Shown here: positions 44,142-52,231 of the stretch, piece after piece
Numbering within the stretch: the stretch's first letter is position 1
How the letters are laid out: the number at the start of each line of letters is the position of its first letter
NCBI RefSeq assembly: GCF_039655865.1
Contig: NZ_JBBYXL010000003.1
Span: 124,001 to 188,000 of the forward strand
Source of the DNA: Prosthecobacter sp. SYSU 5D2
Lineage (GTDB): Bacteria > Verrucomicrobiota > Verrucomicrobiia > Verrucomicrobiales > Verrucomicrobiaceae
DNA: 64,000 nucleotides
Reading direction: 5' to 3'
The notes under the pieces: generated by a model
What the model saw: only the letters and a program-made list of their open reading frames with translations
The model's database searches: none
What the model was told of the DNA's origin: nothing
Made by a program: the position numbers and the translations under genes

Positions 44142-44828
44142 ATGCTAAAAAAGCGAATGAATAGAAACCGTTCCACTTGGCTCTTCATCACAATGCTCGG
44201 TTTTTCGGCATTGCAGGCGCAAGAAGCGGGGCCGGATCAGGTGGAATTGAGGAAATTGCAGCAGGAGGATCTCAGGGCGCTGGCGAAGCAGGTTGCGCGC
44301 TACGAAATTTATGGAGCAACTCCGAAGGAAGCGATATCGCAACTATGGAAACAAGTTTTGGGGCGTGAGTCAGCACTCCACATCAGGATTCCCTGGGATC
44401 CTGCTAAAGCACTCGTTATTTCGATGGATGTCAAAGACTGTCCAGTTAGCGAAATTCTGAATTATATCGCCGGGCTTTCCGCCTGTGATTGGTCGGTTCG
44501 AGGCTGGGATGAGAGCGGGCTGATGCTGGAGTTTACCCGTAGTGAAGGGATTGATGACACCGGGATGATGCTTTATGCCGAGGCATTTGTTCTCAATGAA
44601 CAGGGGTTGGCCACATTGGGTGTATCCAAGGATGCAGCAGCCCAGGACCTGATTCCGGCGCTTGAATATTACAGCATCCATTTTGATGAGGAGAAGCGCG
44701 GCTATGCCCGTTACCACGGCCAGGATCAAACGTTGTCGGTGTGCGTCATCAAAGATCAACTACCGATGGTGAAGGCAGTGGTGCTGCTTGCGAATGCAGG
44801 CAAATTGCGGCCCTATCAGCGCCCCTGA
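44142..44828 (+). CDS. Exported protein with STN/secretin-like segment
   Basis: A 228-residue protein with a signal peptide (ends LQAQ). The middle, ALVISMDVKDCPVSEILNYI followed by WSVRGWDESGLMLEF, resembles the short N-terminal secretin/TonB (STN) domain. The rest is unrecognised. ATG 44157 is an alternative start. It is 12 bp downstream of the toxin gene, so read-through is possible but functional linkage is doubtful. Its end overlaps the convergent ArsR-like gene by 13 bp. Confidence 0.6.
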   Translation: MLKKRMNRNRSTWLFITMLGFSALQAQEAGPDQVELRKLQQEDLRALAKQVARYEIYGATPKEAISQLWKQVLGRESALHIRIPWDPAKALVISMDVKDCPVSEILNYIAGLSACDWSVRGWDESGLMLEFTRSEGIDDTGMMLYAEAFVLNEQGLATLGVSKDAAAQDLIPALEYYSIHFDEEKRGYARYHGQDQTLSVCVIKDQLPMVKAVVLLANAGKLRPYQRP

Positions 44829-45196
44829 GAGAATGCTGGAGTGACTGTCGCTCCCCCCTCCTGTTCTTTGCGCCAGGCTTTGAGGATTGCATCCAGGAGA
44901 CCGGGGAAGCGGCTGTCGAGTTCTTTGCGTCTCACTCTGCTGGTCAGCTCCACGCCCCGCCGCTCGCTGTAAATGAGGCCGGACTCACGCAGGATGCGGT
45001 AATGCTGGGAGCAGGTGGACTTAGGCATGGAAAAATGCAGCCGGCTGGTGGTCTCCACACAGTTGAGCCCGGCCTCACACTTGCGCAGCTCGGCGACAAT
45101 GCTCATCCGCACCGGATCAGACAGGGCGTGAAGGATGCCTGTGACGGTGATGCTTTCGGGCGAAGGATGGTGGAGCGGTCTGATGGTTTTAATCAT
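44816..45196 (-). CDS. ArsR-type HTH regulator
   Basis: A 126-residue winged-helix regulator from ATG 45196. LSDPVRMSIVAELRKCEAGLNCVETTSRL opens the fold and HFSMPKSTCSQHYRILRESGLIYSERRGVE forms the recognition helix and wing. It is divergent from the OYE gene across 67 bp containing repeated AGTTC/GAACT half-sites. It probably represses that operon until an electrophile, oxidant or metal is sensed; Cys residues in the recognition region are candidates but not proof. Confidence 0.85.
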   Translation of the reverse strand: MIKTIRPLHHPSPESITVTGILHALSDPVRMSIVAELRKCEAGLNCVETTSRLHFSMPKSTCSQHYRILRESGLIYSERRGVELTSRVRRKELDSRFPGLLDAILKAWRKEQEGGATVTPAFSQGR

Positions 45197-45227
45197 ACAC
45201 AAAAATCACTTGCAGTTCAATCATTCT

Positions 45228-45258
45228 TTAGTTCCGTATTAGTGAACTATAGAACTAA
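45228..45258. promoter_or_regulatory. Candidate ArsR operator
   Basis: TTAGTTC (45228-45234) and GAACTAA (45252-45258) form a perfect dyad. An extra GAACT (45244-45248) and AGTTC (45214-45218) add half-sites. They fill the gap between the ArsR-like and OYE genes, immediately upstream of the OYE start at 45264. Confidence 0.6.
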
Positions 45259-45263
45259 CACAT

Positions 45264-46313
45264 ATGTCCTCTCTTTTTGATTCGCTACAACTGGGCGCGC
45301 TGCACCTGCCCAATCGCATTTTTATGGCCCCCCTCACCCGCAGCCGTGCCGGGGTGGAACGCATTCCCAATGCACTTATGGCGGAATATTACCGCCAGAG
45401 GTCAAGCGCGGGTCTGATCCTGAGCGAGGCCACTTCGGTAACGCCCATGGGCGTGGGCTATGCAAACACACCCGGCATCTGGTCGGATGAGCAGGTGGAG
45501 GGCTGGAAGCTGGTGACGAAGACGGTGCACGAAGCTGGGGGGCGCATCTTCTTGCAGCTCTGGCATGTGGGCCGGATGTCGGACCCGATGTTTTTAAACG
45601 GGGAGCTTCCTGTGGCCCCCAGTGCAGTGCGCCCAGCGGGCCATGTGAGCCTGGTGCGTCCAGAGAAGCCGTTTGTTACGCCAAGGCCTCTGGAGCTGAA
45701 GGAGATTCCTGCCGTGATCGAGGCCTATCGCAAGGGGGCGGAAAACGCGCTCAAGGCGGGCTTTGACGGCGTCGAGATTCACGGGGCCAATGGCTATCTG
45801 CCAGACCAGTTTTTGCAGACTAAGACCAACCTGCGCACGGATGAGTATGGCGGGCCGGTGGAAAACCGCGCACGGCTGATGCTGGAGGTCACGGATGCAG
45901 CCATTTCCGTCTGGGGTGCCGACCGGGTGGGCATGCACCTCGCCCCGCGTATGGATGCCCATGACATGGGCGATGACAATCCTGGCGAAACATTTGGTTA
46001 TGTCGCCCGCGAATTGGGCCGGCGGAAGATTGCTTTCATTTGTGCGCGTGAAAAGCAGGGCCCGGACAGCCTGGGGCCCGCACTGAAGAAGGCCTTCGGG
46101 GGGGTGTATGTGGCCAATGAAAAATTCACCCTGGAGACGGGCAATGAAATCATCGCGGCAGGAGATGCGGATGCGGTGGCGTTTGGGGTGCCGTTTATCT
46201 CGAATCCGGACCTGCCAGCACGCTTTGCCAAAAAAGCGGTGCTGAATGAGGCGGACCCGCAGACGTTCTATGCAGACGGGCCGAAGGGTTACACCGATTA
46301 CCCATCGTTATGA
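45264..46313 (+). CDS. Old yellow enzyme family alkene reductase
   Basis: A 349-residue FMN-binding TIM barrel. [15 protein letters not shown] begins the fold, the His-x-x-Asn pair is in [14 protein letters not shown], and [14 protein letters not shown] is the flavin/phosphate segment. The NemA-type subgroup reduces activated alkenes, nitrate esters and electrophiles with NADPH. Its stop overlaps the LLM gene start by 4 bp. A divergent ArsR-like regulator suggests induction by its substrates. Confidence 0.95.
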   Translation: MSSLFDSLQLGALHLPNRIFMAPLTRSRAGVERIPNALMAEYYRQRSSAGLILSEATSVTPMGVGYANTPGIWSDEQVEGWKLVTKTVHEAGGRIFLQLWHVGRMSDPMFLNGELPVAPSAVRPAGHVSLVRPEKPFVTPRPLELKEIPAVIEAYRKGAENALKAGFDGVEIHGANGYLPDQFLQTKTNLRTDEYGGPVENRARLMLEVTDAAISVWGADRVGMHLAPRMDAHDMGDDNPGETFGYVARELGRRKIAFICAREKQGPDSLGPALKKAFGGVYVANEKFTLETGNEIIAAGDADAVAFGVPFISNPDLPARFAKKAVLNEADPQTFYADGPKGYTDYPSL

Positions 46314-47344
46314 AACACACACACGACTTCCTTTATTCGGTGCTGGATCTGGTGCCCATCGTCCAAGGGAGCACGGCGGCGGAGGCCCTGGCCAGGGCTT
46401 TGGAACTGGCCCAGCATGCTGAGAAGTGGGGCTATCACCGCTACTGGGTGGCGGAGCACCACAACATCCCCGGCGTGGCCAGTGCGGCCACATCGGTGGT
46501 CATTGGTCACCTGGCGGGCGGAACCACCAAAATGCGTGTGGGATCTGGTGGCATCATGCTGCCTAACCATGCGCCGCTGGTGATCGCGGAGCAGTTCGGT
46601 ACGCTGGAGGCGCTGTATCCGGGGCGAATTGACCTGGGGCTGGGGCGGGCTCCGGGCGGAGACCAGACGACTTCGCGCGCGTTGCGCCGGGGTCTGGGCA
46701 GCAGCGGTGACACCTTTCCGGAGGATCTGCGGGAACTGCAAGGTTATCTAGGTACCGTCCAGCCGGGGCAAAAGGTCTGGGCCGTTCCGGGGCAGGATTC
46801 GCATGTGCCCATCTATTTGTTAGGCAGCAGCACGTTCAGCGCCAGCCTGGCAGCGGAGACGGGTCTGCCGTTTGCCTTTGCCTCGCACTTTGCACCGGAG
46901 CTTCTATATCAGGCGCTGAACATTTACCGGACCCGGTTTAAGCCCTCCGTGTTTCTGGACAAGCCGCATGCGATGGTCGGCGTGAACGTCATCGCGGCGG
47001 ATACGGATGAGGAGGCGACGCGCCTGTTCAGTTCCTTGCAGCAAGTGTTTTTGAATCTCATCCGGGGCCGTCCGCGTGAACTGCAGCCGCCCGTGGATGA
47101 CATTAATGATGCCTGGAATCCGGTGGAGGCCGCGCAGGTGGACCGGATGACGAGCTGCTCGGCAGTCGGCGGTCCGGAGACACTGCGGCGGCAGTTGCAA
47201 AATCTGCTGGATGCGGCGGAGGCGGATGAGATCATTGCCACGGCGCATATTTTTGATCCGCAGGCGCGGCTGCGCTCCTTTGAGATCGCGGCGAATGTTT
47301 TCCAGGACATGAATGCCGCACTGCCCTCCCCTGCCCTTTCCTAA
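46310..47344 (+). CDS. LLM class flavin-dependent oxidoreductase
   Basis: A 344-residue luciferase-like protein. [33 protein letters not shown] and [22 protein letters not shown] followed by [13 protein letters not shown] match the MsnO8/SsuD-like group. These are FMN-dependent monooxygenases with unknown substrates in most genomes. The 4-bp ATGA overlap shows coupling to the OYE upstream; the aldo/keto reductase follows by 38 bp. Confidence 0.92.
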   Translation: MKHTHDFLYSVLDLVPIVQGSTAAEALARALELAQHAEKWGYHRYWVAEHHNIPGVASAATSVVIGHLAGGTTKMRVGSGGIMLPNHAPLVIAEQFGTLEALYPGRIDLGLGRAPGGDQTTSRALRRGLGSSGDTFPEDLRELQGYLGTVQPGQKVWAVPGQDSHVPIYLLGSSTFSASLAAETGLPFAFASHFAPELLYQALNIYRTRFKPSVFLDKPHAMVGVNVIAADTDEEATRLFSSLQQVFLNLIRGRPRELQPPVDDINDAWNPVEAAQVDRMTSCSAVGGPETLRRQLQNLLDAAEADEIIATAHIFDPQARLRSFEIAANVFQDMNAALPSPALS

Positions 47345-47382
47345 CTTTCACTTCACCTAAACTCAAACACAGAAATAGGATC

Positions 47383-48417
47383 ATGGAATACAGACAACTT
47401 GGCGGATCAGGCTTCAAAGTACCAGCACTGACCTTTGGCACGGGGACCTTCGGCGGCGGCACGGAGTTCTTCAAAGAATGGGGCGCATCGGATGTTTCCG
47501 AGGCCTCGCGACTGGTGGACATCTGCCTGGAGCATGGGCTGAACATGTTTGATACAGCGGACATTTACTCCATGGGCATGGCAGAGGAGATCCTCGGCGT
47601 GGCCATCAAAGGCCGGCGGGATGAAGTTCTCATTTCCACCAAAGGCACCTTCCGTTTTGGTGAAGGGCCTAACAACGTGGGGTCCTCCCGCTGGCACCTC
47701 ACACGCTCCGTGGAAGCCAGCCTGAAGCGCCTGGGCACGGACTACATCGACCTTTACCAGCTTCACGGATACGATGCCATGACGCCCGTGGAAGAGGTGA
47801 TGAACACCCTGGATCACCTCGTGCGTGCGGGGAAGATCCGGTACATCGGAGTATCCAATTTTTCCGGCTGGCACCTCATGAAAGCCCAGGCCTATGCGGA
47901 CAAGCACGGCCTGACCCGGTATGTGGCCAACCAGACTTATTACTCGCTCATCGGGCGGGATTATGAATGGGAGCTCATGCCCCTCGGTCTGGATCAAAAG
48001 GTGGGCGCGGTGGTGTGGAGTCCGTTGGGCTGGGGGCGGCTGACCGGCAAGATCCGGCGCAATCAGCCACGGCCAGAAACCAGCCGCCTCAATCACAAAC
48101 TCAGCAATCAAATGGGTCCGCAGGTGGACGATGAGTATCTTTACAAAGTGGTGGATGCCCTGGATGAAGTGGCGGCAGAGACCGGCAAAAGCGTGCCGCA
48201 GGTGGCGTTGAACTGGCTGCTTCAAAGGCCGACCGTCTCCACCGTCATCATCGGTGCCCGCACAGAGGAGCAACTGCGACAAAACCTGGGTGCGGTGGGG
48301 TGGAACCTGACTGTGGAGCAGGTGGCCAAGCTGGATGCCGCGAGTGACAAACCGAAGGCCTATCCTTACTGGCACCAGGCGGGATTTGAGGAGAGGAATC
48401 CGTTCCCGGCGGGGTGA
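47383..48417 (+). CDS. Aldo/keto reductase
   Basis: A 344-residue NADPH-dependent TIM barrel. MEYRQLGGSGFKVPALTFGTG opens the fold, DTADIYSMGMAEEILG supplies the Asp and Tyr of the catalytic tetrad, STKG the Lys and DLYQLHGYD the His. SNFSGWHLMKA and the late TVIIGARTEEQL complete the family. It probably reduces aldehydes formed or accepted by the OYE/LLM enzymes. A terminator follows. Confidence 0.94.
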   Translation: MEYRQLGGSGFKVPALTFGTGTFGGGTEFFKEWGASDVSEASRLVDICLEHGLNMFDTADIYSMGMAEEILGVAIKGRRDEVLISTKGTFRFGEGPNNVGSSRWHLTRSVEASLKRLGTDYIDLYQLHGYDAMTPVEEVMNTLDHLVRAGKIRYIGVSNFSGWHLMKAQAYADKHGLTRYVANQTYYSLIGRDYEWELMPLGLDQKVGAVVWSPLGWGRLTGKIRRNQPRPETSRLNHKLSNQMGPQVDDEYLYKVVDALDEVAAETGKSVPQVALNWLLQRPTVSTVIIGARTEEQLRQNLGAVGWNLTVEQVAKLDAASDKPKAYPYWHQAGFEERNPFPAG

Positions 48418-48437
48418 GCCCATGCCGGAATTTGATG

Positions 48438-48466
48438 GCCACGCCTGAAAGGGCGTGGCTTTTTTG
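48438..48466 (+). terminator. Terminator after aldo/keto reductase
   Basis: GCCACGCC (48438-48445) pairs with GGCGTGGC (48452-48459), followed by a T-run. It ends the OYE-LLM-AKR operon. Confidence 0.85.
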
Positions 48467-48490
48467 TTTATGCGCCCCTAACGAGTACCA

Positions 48491-48524
48491 AATAAAACAG
48501 CCGGGGCTTTCGCTCCGGCTGTTT
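48491..48524 (-). terminator. Terminator after rplT
   Basis: AAACAGCCGG (48495-48504) pairs with CCGGCTGTTT (48515-48524). On the minus strand the stem runs into a TTTTATT tract, ending the rpmI-rplT transcript 30 bp past rplT. Confidence 0.8.
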
Positions 48525-48553
48525 CAGGTTTTGGGGATTAAGTTGTCTGGAGA

Positions 48554-48940
48554 TTAAGCGGCAGCTTTGACCTGCTCGTTCTTTTTCTCGATGGCGGCCT
48601 TGGCCTGATTGGCGAGGGCGGCGAAAGCGGCTTCGTCCTGGATGGCGATGTCGGAAAGGACCTTGCGGTCGATTTCGATGCCGGCAAACTTCAGGCCTTC
48701 CATCAGGCGGCTGTAGGTGATGCCGACGTTACGCGCAGCAGCGTTGATACGCTGGATCCACAAGTTGCGGAAGGTGCGCTTGCGGACCTTGCGGTCGCGG
48801 TAGTTATACGTCATCGCCTTGCGGACAGCGTCCTTGGCGTAACGGAAATGGGTGGATCGGAACCCGCGGAAGCCCTTGGCTTTCGCGAGTGTGCGCTTGC
48901 GGCGTTTGCGGCTAGCGGGTGCGTTGGTGGCTCTTGGCAT
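48554..48940 (-). CDS. rplT: 50S ribosomal protein L20
   Basis: A 128-residue basic protein beginning [16 protein letters not shown]. It contains [19 protein letters not shown] and the helical [16 protein letters not shown] of L20, with the usual [23 protein letters not shown] ending and a short Ala/Lys-rich tail. L20 is needed early in 50S assembly and in many bacteria represses its own operon. The gap before it contains three hairpins. Confidence 0.98.
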   Translation of the reverse strand: MPRATNAPASRKRRKRTLAKAKGFRGFRSTHFRYAKDAVRKAMTYNYRDRKVRKRTFRNLWIQRINAAARNVGITYSRLMEGLKFAGIEIDRKVLSDIAIQDEAAFAALANQAKAAIEKKNEQVKAAA

Positions 48941-48983
48941 TTTCTATTTCTGTGAACAGGCTGTTGTTAAGGAGACGATGACC

Positions 48984-49053
48984 GGCCTCACCTGATCTGA
49001 GGCCTTCACGTGAGTGAAGCCAGACCGGAGCATCGGGGTCCCGCTAGGGGACC
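48984..49053 (-). promoter_or_regulatory. Three successive hairpins between rpmI and rplT
   Basis: GGCCTCA/TGAGGCC (48984-48990/48998-49004), CTTCAC/GTGAAG (49004-49009/49014-49019) and GGTCCC/GGGACC (49037-49042/49048-49053) stack in 70 bp between rpmI and rplT. This could be an L20 autoregulatory site or an attenuator. The first two share base 49004 and may be alternatives. Confidence 0.5.
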
Positions 49054-49058
49054 GTGGA

Positions 49059-49277
49059 TTAACCGCGATGGGAGAACGGCATGTTGGCCAGGACTCCTGC
49101 TTTATCCACTTCTGCCACAAGGGCGACTTTACCGAGGTTGCGCTTCCGTTTGCGGCTCTTGTTCTGCAAGATGTGGCGCTTGCCTTGTTTGCGGCGAAGC
49201 ACCTTACCTGTTGCAGTTACTTTGAACCGTTTAGAGTAAGCTTTTCTCGTTTTGGCTATACCAGCGTTTTTGGACAT
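49059..49277 (-). CDS. rpmI: 50S ribosomal protein L35
   Basis: A 72-residue basic protein with TRKAYSKRFKVTATGKVLRRKQGKRHIL and NKSRKRKRNLGKVALV, the L35 core. It precedes rplT, with 118 bp between. infC, which normally lies directly upstream, is missing; the next upstream gene is a kinase on the other strand. Confidence 0.97.
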   Translation of the reverse strand: MSKNAGIAKTRKAYSKRFKVTATGKVLRRKQGKRHILQNKSRKRKRNLGKVALVAEVDKAGVLANMPFSHRG

Positions 49278-49437
49278 AGGGGCCGCGAAGGTGGCGGCAA
49301 ATGAATAAACGGCAAGGCTTTTTTAGAGGAAGAGTGAATATCCTGGCAGAAAACGGGCAGTTTTGTCAAAGATGGGCATTCAGGTTGCCAGTTCCGCCGC
49401 CTCCTTTAGGGTCTGCCCCTCCTTTTCTCCCGAATCC

Positions 49438-50442
49438 ATGCTCATTAAAACCAAAGCCTATGCCCGCGCCGGACTGGTGGGCAACCCTTCGGACGGCTAT
49501 TTTGGCAAGACGATCTCGTTCATCATCCGCAACTTCGCGGCGGAAATCACGCTTTTTGAAAGCCCTGAGTTGACGATTGAGCCTAATCAGCGGGATCATT
49601 CCGCATTTTGCAGCATCGAAGAGCTGGTCCGGGATGTGCGGCAGAACGGCTATTACGGAGGGATCCGCCTGTTGAAGGCGAGTGTGAAGCGATTCTTTGA
49701 ATATTGCACGAAAGAAGGCCTGGAACTGCATGGGCGTAATTTCACCCTGCGCTATCACAGCGACGTACCTCCGCAGGTGGGTATGGCAGGAAGCAGCGCG
49801 ATCATCACGGCCTGCTGGCGGGCGCTGATGCAATTTTATCAAGTGGAGATCCCCACTCATATTCTGCCGGGCCTGGTGCTGAGCGTAGAAAATGATGAGC
49901 TTTGCATCCCGGCGGGCCTGCAGGACCGGGTGATCCAGGCCTATGAGGGAGTGGTTTTCATGGATTTCAACCGGGCTTCCATTGAGAAGCTGGGTTATGG
50001 CATTTATGAACCGCTGGACCCGGCCCTGATGCCGCCAGTGTATGTGGCCTATACCTCCAAGCTCAGCGAGGGAACGGAGGTTTTTCACAACGACATCCGG
50101 GGCCGCTGGAACCGGGGCGACCGGGAGATTGTGAGCGCGATGTACCAGTGGGCAAATCTGGCCCAGCGGGTGCGCGACCTGATGCTGGAAAAGCGAGGCC
50201 ACGAGATGGGGCCCCTGCTGAATGAGAACTTTGACCTGCGGCGGCGCTTGTACAAGCTGAGCCAGGGGAATCTGGACATGGTGGATGCAGCGCGGGACTG
50301 CGGAGCAAGTGCCAAATTCACGGGAAGTGGCGGCGCCATCGTGGGCACTTACGAGGATGAGGCGATGTTTGAGCGGCTGAAGGCAGCTCTGGAGCCGATG
50401 CATGTCACGGTGATCAAACCGCAGATTTTACCGGAGACTTGA
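49438..50442 (+). CDS. GHMP kinase, glucuronokinase-like
   Basis: A 334-residue kinase from ATG 49438. RAGLVGNPSDGYFGKTISF is the N-terminal sugar-binding region, PPQVGMAGSSAIITA the ATP-binding GHMP motif, and CGASAKFTGSGGAIVG the late motif 3. The GNPSD start recalls plant glucuronokinases, which make glucuronate 1-phosphate from glucuronate and ATP. A role in uronic acid salvage would fit the GH67-like gene at 24 kb, though the two are not linked. Substrate is inferred. Confidence 0.8.
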   Translation: MLIKTKAYARAGLVGNPSDGYFGKTISFIIRNFAAEITLFESPELTIEPNQRDHSAFCSIEELVRDVRQNGYYGGIRLLKASVKRFFEYCTKEGLELHGRNFTLRYHSDVPPQVGMAGSSAIITACWRALMQFYQVEIPTHILPGLVLSVENDELCIPAGLQDRVIQAYEGVVFMDFNRASIEKLGYGIYEPLDPALMPPVYVAYTSKLSEGTEVFHNDIRGRWNRGDREIVSAMYQWANLAQRVRDLMLEKRGHEMGPLLNENFDLRRRLYKLSQGNLDMVDAARDCGASAKFTGSGGAIVGTYEDEAMFERLKAALEPMHVTVIKPQILPET

Positions 50443-50450
50443 GATACGGA

Positions 50451-51626
50451 TCATAGCAGAACTTCCACGGCAGAGCTTTCTGGCACCTGCTGATCCGGCT
50501 CCAGGCGCAGCAGGGCATTGGCCTGGCTGAGGGCAAAGAGGGCGTGGCTTTGCTGCAGGCCCGTGACCGTGAACTGGCCATTTTTGAGGATTCCACGCAG
50601 GTAGTGCGGGCGGTCGCCGTCGTTATGGAGGGCCTTGGTCGTCATGGCAGGAGTACGGACGAGATCCAACTCCTGGGCTCCCATCCATTTGAGCAGAGCA
50701 GGACGGACGAATAGCTGATAGGTGATGTAGCTGGAAACAGGATTACCGGGCAGGCCGAAGATGCATTTGCCTTCATGCCGGGCGAAGAGGAAGGGCTTGC
50801 CGGGTTTCACTTTGACCCGCCAGAGATCCGGGGTGATGCCGAGGGCGTGCAGGGCGGGTTTGATCTGGTCGTGATCACCCACGGAGACTCCTCCGCTGAG
50901 GAGGATGACATCGTATGAGGCCAGGAGCTGGCGAAGGGTGGCGATGGTGGATTCCAGATCGTCTGCGCAATGGACGGCAGTGGTCTCGTGGATCCCCTGC
51001 CCTGCCAGGAGGGCCTGAAGCATGAGGCCGTTGCTATTGTAAATCTGCCCAGGGGCCAGGGGCTGCCCGGCGGGGACGAGTTCATCCCCGGTGCTCAATA
51101 CGGCGACGCGCGGCGCTCTGTGCACCTGCACGCTGGCAAGGCCTTGGGAGGCAAGCACGCCGAGGCGACCTGGGGTGAATTTTTCCCCCTGGCGCAGGAT
51201 GATCTGGCCAGTGCAGAGATCGGCACCGGCGCGGCGGATGTTTTCGCCAGGAAGCACGGGTTCGCGGCAACGGATGCCATCCCCATCGCGCTCCACATCC
51301 TCCTGCATGATGACGGCATCCGCCCCGGCGGGCATGGGGGCACCGGTGAAAATGCGGATGGCCTCGCCAGGGGCACAGTGAAGCTGGCGGTCTTTTCCGG
51401 CGGGCTGCTCATCGGCCACACGGATAACAGAGTCAGAATCTGTTGTGTCCGCTGCACGCACCGCATAGCCATCCATCATGGAATTGTCGAAGCCAGGCAG
51501 CGGCACGGTGGCAAGAACGTCCGCTGCGGAATAAAGACCCAAGGCATTTAATAAAGGAACCTTTACGGCAGGGCCAGGAGAGATGGCCGCAAGGACGCGG
51601 GTGCGGGCTTCAGTTTCGGAGATCAT
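50451..51626 (-). CDS. moeA: Molybdopterin molybdenumtransferase MoeA
   Basis: A 391-residue protein with the MoeA series: [20 protein letters not shown] near the front, [38 protein letters not shown] and [10 protein letters not shown], then the [12 protein letters not shown] segment and a C-terminal beta domain. It inserts molybdate into adenylated molybdopterin. Its ATG overlaps the stop of the upstream lipoprotein gene by 4 bp. No other Moco synthesis genes are adjacent. Confidence 0.95.
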   Translation of the reverse strand: MISETEARTRVLAAISPGPAVKVPLLNALGLYSAADVLATVPLPGFDNSMMDGYAVRAADTTDSDSVIRVADEQPAGKDRQLHCAPGEAIRIFTGAPMPAGADAVIMQEDVERDGDGIRCREPVLPGENIRRAGADLCTGQIILRQGEKFTPGRLGVLASQGLASVQVHRAPRVAVLSTGDELVPAGQPLAPGQIYNSNGLMLQALLAGQGIHETTAVHCADDLESTIATLRQLLASYDVILLSGGVSVGDHDQIKPALHALGITPDLWRVKVKPGKPFLFARHEGKCIFGLPGNPVSSYITYQLFVRPALLKWMGAQELDLVRTPAMTTKALHNDGDRPHYLRGILKNGQFTVTGLQQSHALFALSQANALLRLEPDQQVPESSAVEVLL

Positions 51627-52132
51627 TGCGCCGGTGGCGGGGATTCAGAAGGTGAAGAAAAAGGCAAGGGGGCCAAAGAAGGCAACGTTGGCTGCAAAGG
51701 CGACGGCGGAGAAGCCAGCGGATCCAGGGGGATGGGTGCGATGGCCGGGACGGTGGGGATGGGATCCGGAGCGAAGGGGGTGTTTACAGGCGCATCCCCA
51801 GTAGTGCGATGCATGACAAAACTGCCCACTTTGGGCTGCCCGGATTTGATATCGGCGGTGAGATAGCGGCCTTTGCGCTCTGGTGTGAGCCGGATGGAGG
51901 ACTCGCCACCCGCAGGATCCACGGCGACCAGCTCGGTGCCGGTGGGGAGCAGCGGCGGCTGCTCACACCGGATAAGCACATAACTCTGCTCTGGATTCAC
52001 CATTTCGACGACACCGATGAGCGTAGTCTTTGGTCCAGTGGGGGCGGGCTTTTCTTCTTTCTTAAACAGGCCGCAACCTGGCAGCAGAAGGCCCAGGACC
52101 AGGAAGAAAAGAATGCATTTTGACTGCCTCAT
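51623..52132 (-). CDS. Proline-rich lipoprotein, unknown
   Basis: A 169-residue protein with lipoprotein signal LLLPGC (about residues 15-20). A small beta domain ([44 protein letters not shown]) covers residues 35-110. A Pro/Ser/Ala-rich tail ([20 protein letters not shown]) completes it. Not recognised. Its TGA overlaps moeA (ATGA), so they are translated together. Confidence 0.7.
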   Translation of the reverse strand: MRQSKCILFFLVLGLLLPGCGLFKKEEKPAPTGPKTTLIGVVEMVNPEQSYVLIRCEQPPLLPTGTELVAVDPAGGESSIRLTPERKGRYLTADIKSGQPKVGSFVMHRTTGDAPVNTPFAPDPIPTVPAIAPIPLDPLASPPSPLQPTLPSLAPLPFSSPSESPPPAQ

Positions 52133-52231
52133 GGGGTGATCCTAAAGCAGACCGGGGCAGAATGCCAAGATTGCCGAAGAGTTTCGCCAAAATCTGTTCG
52201 CCTCGCCTGCGACACACGCTAGCATTGAGTC

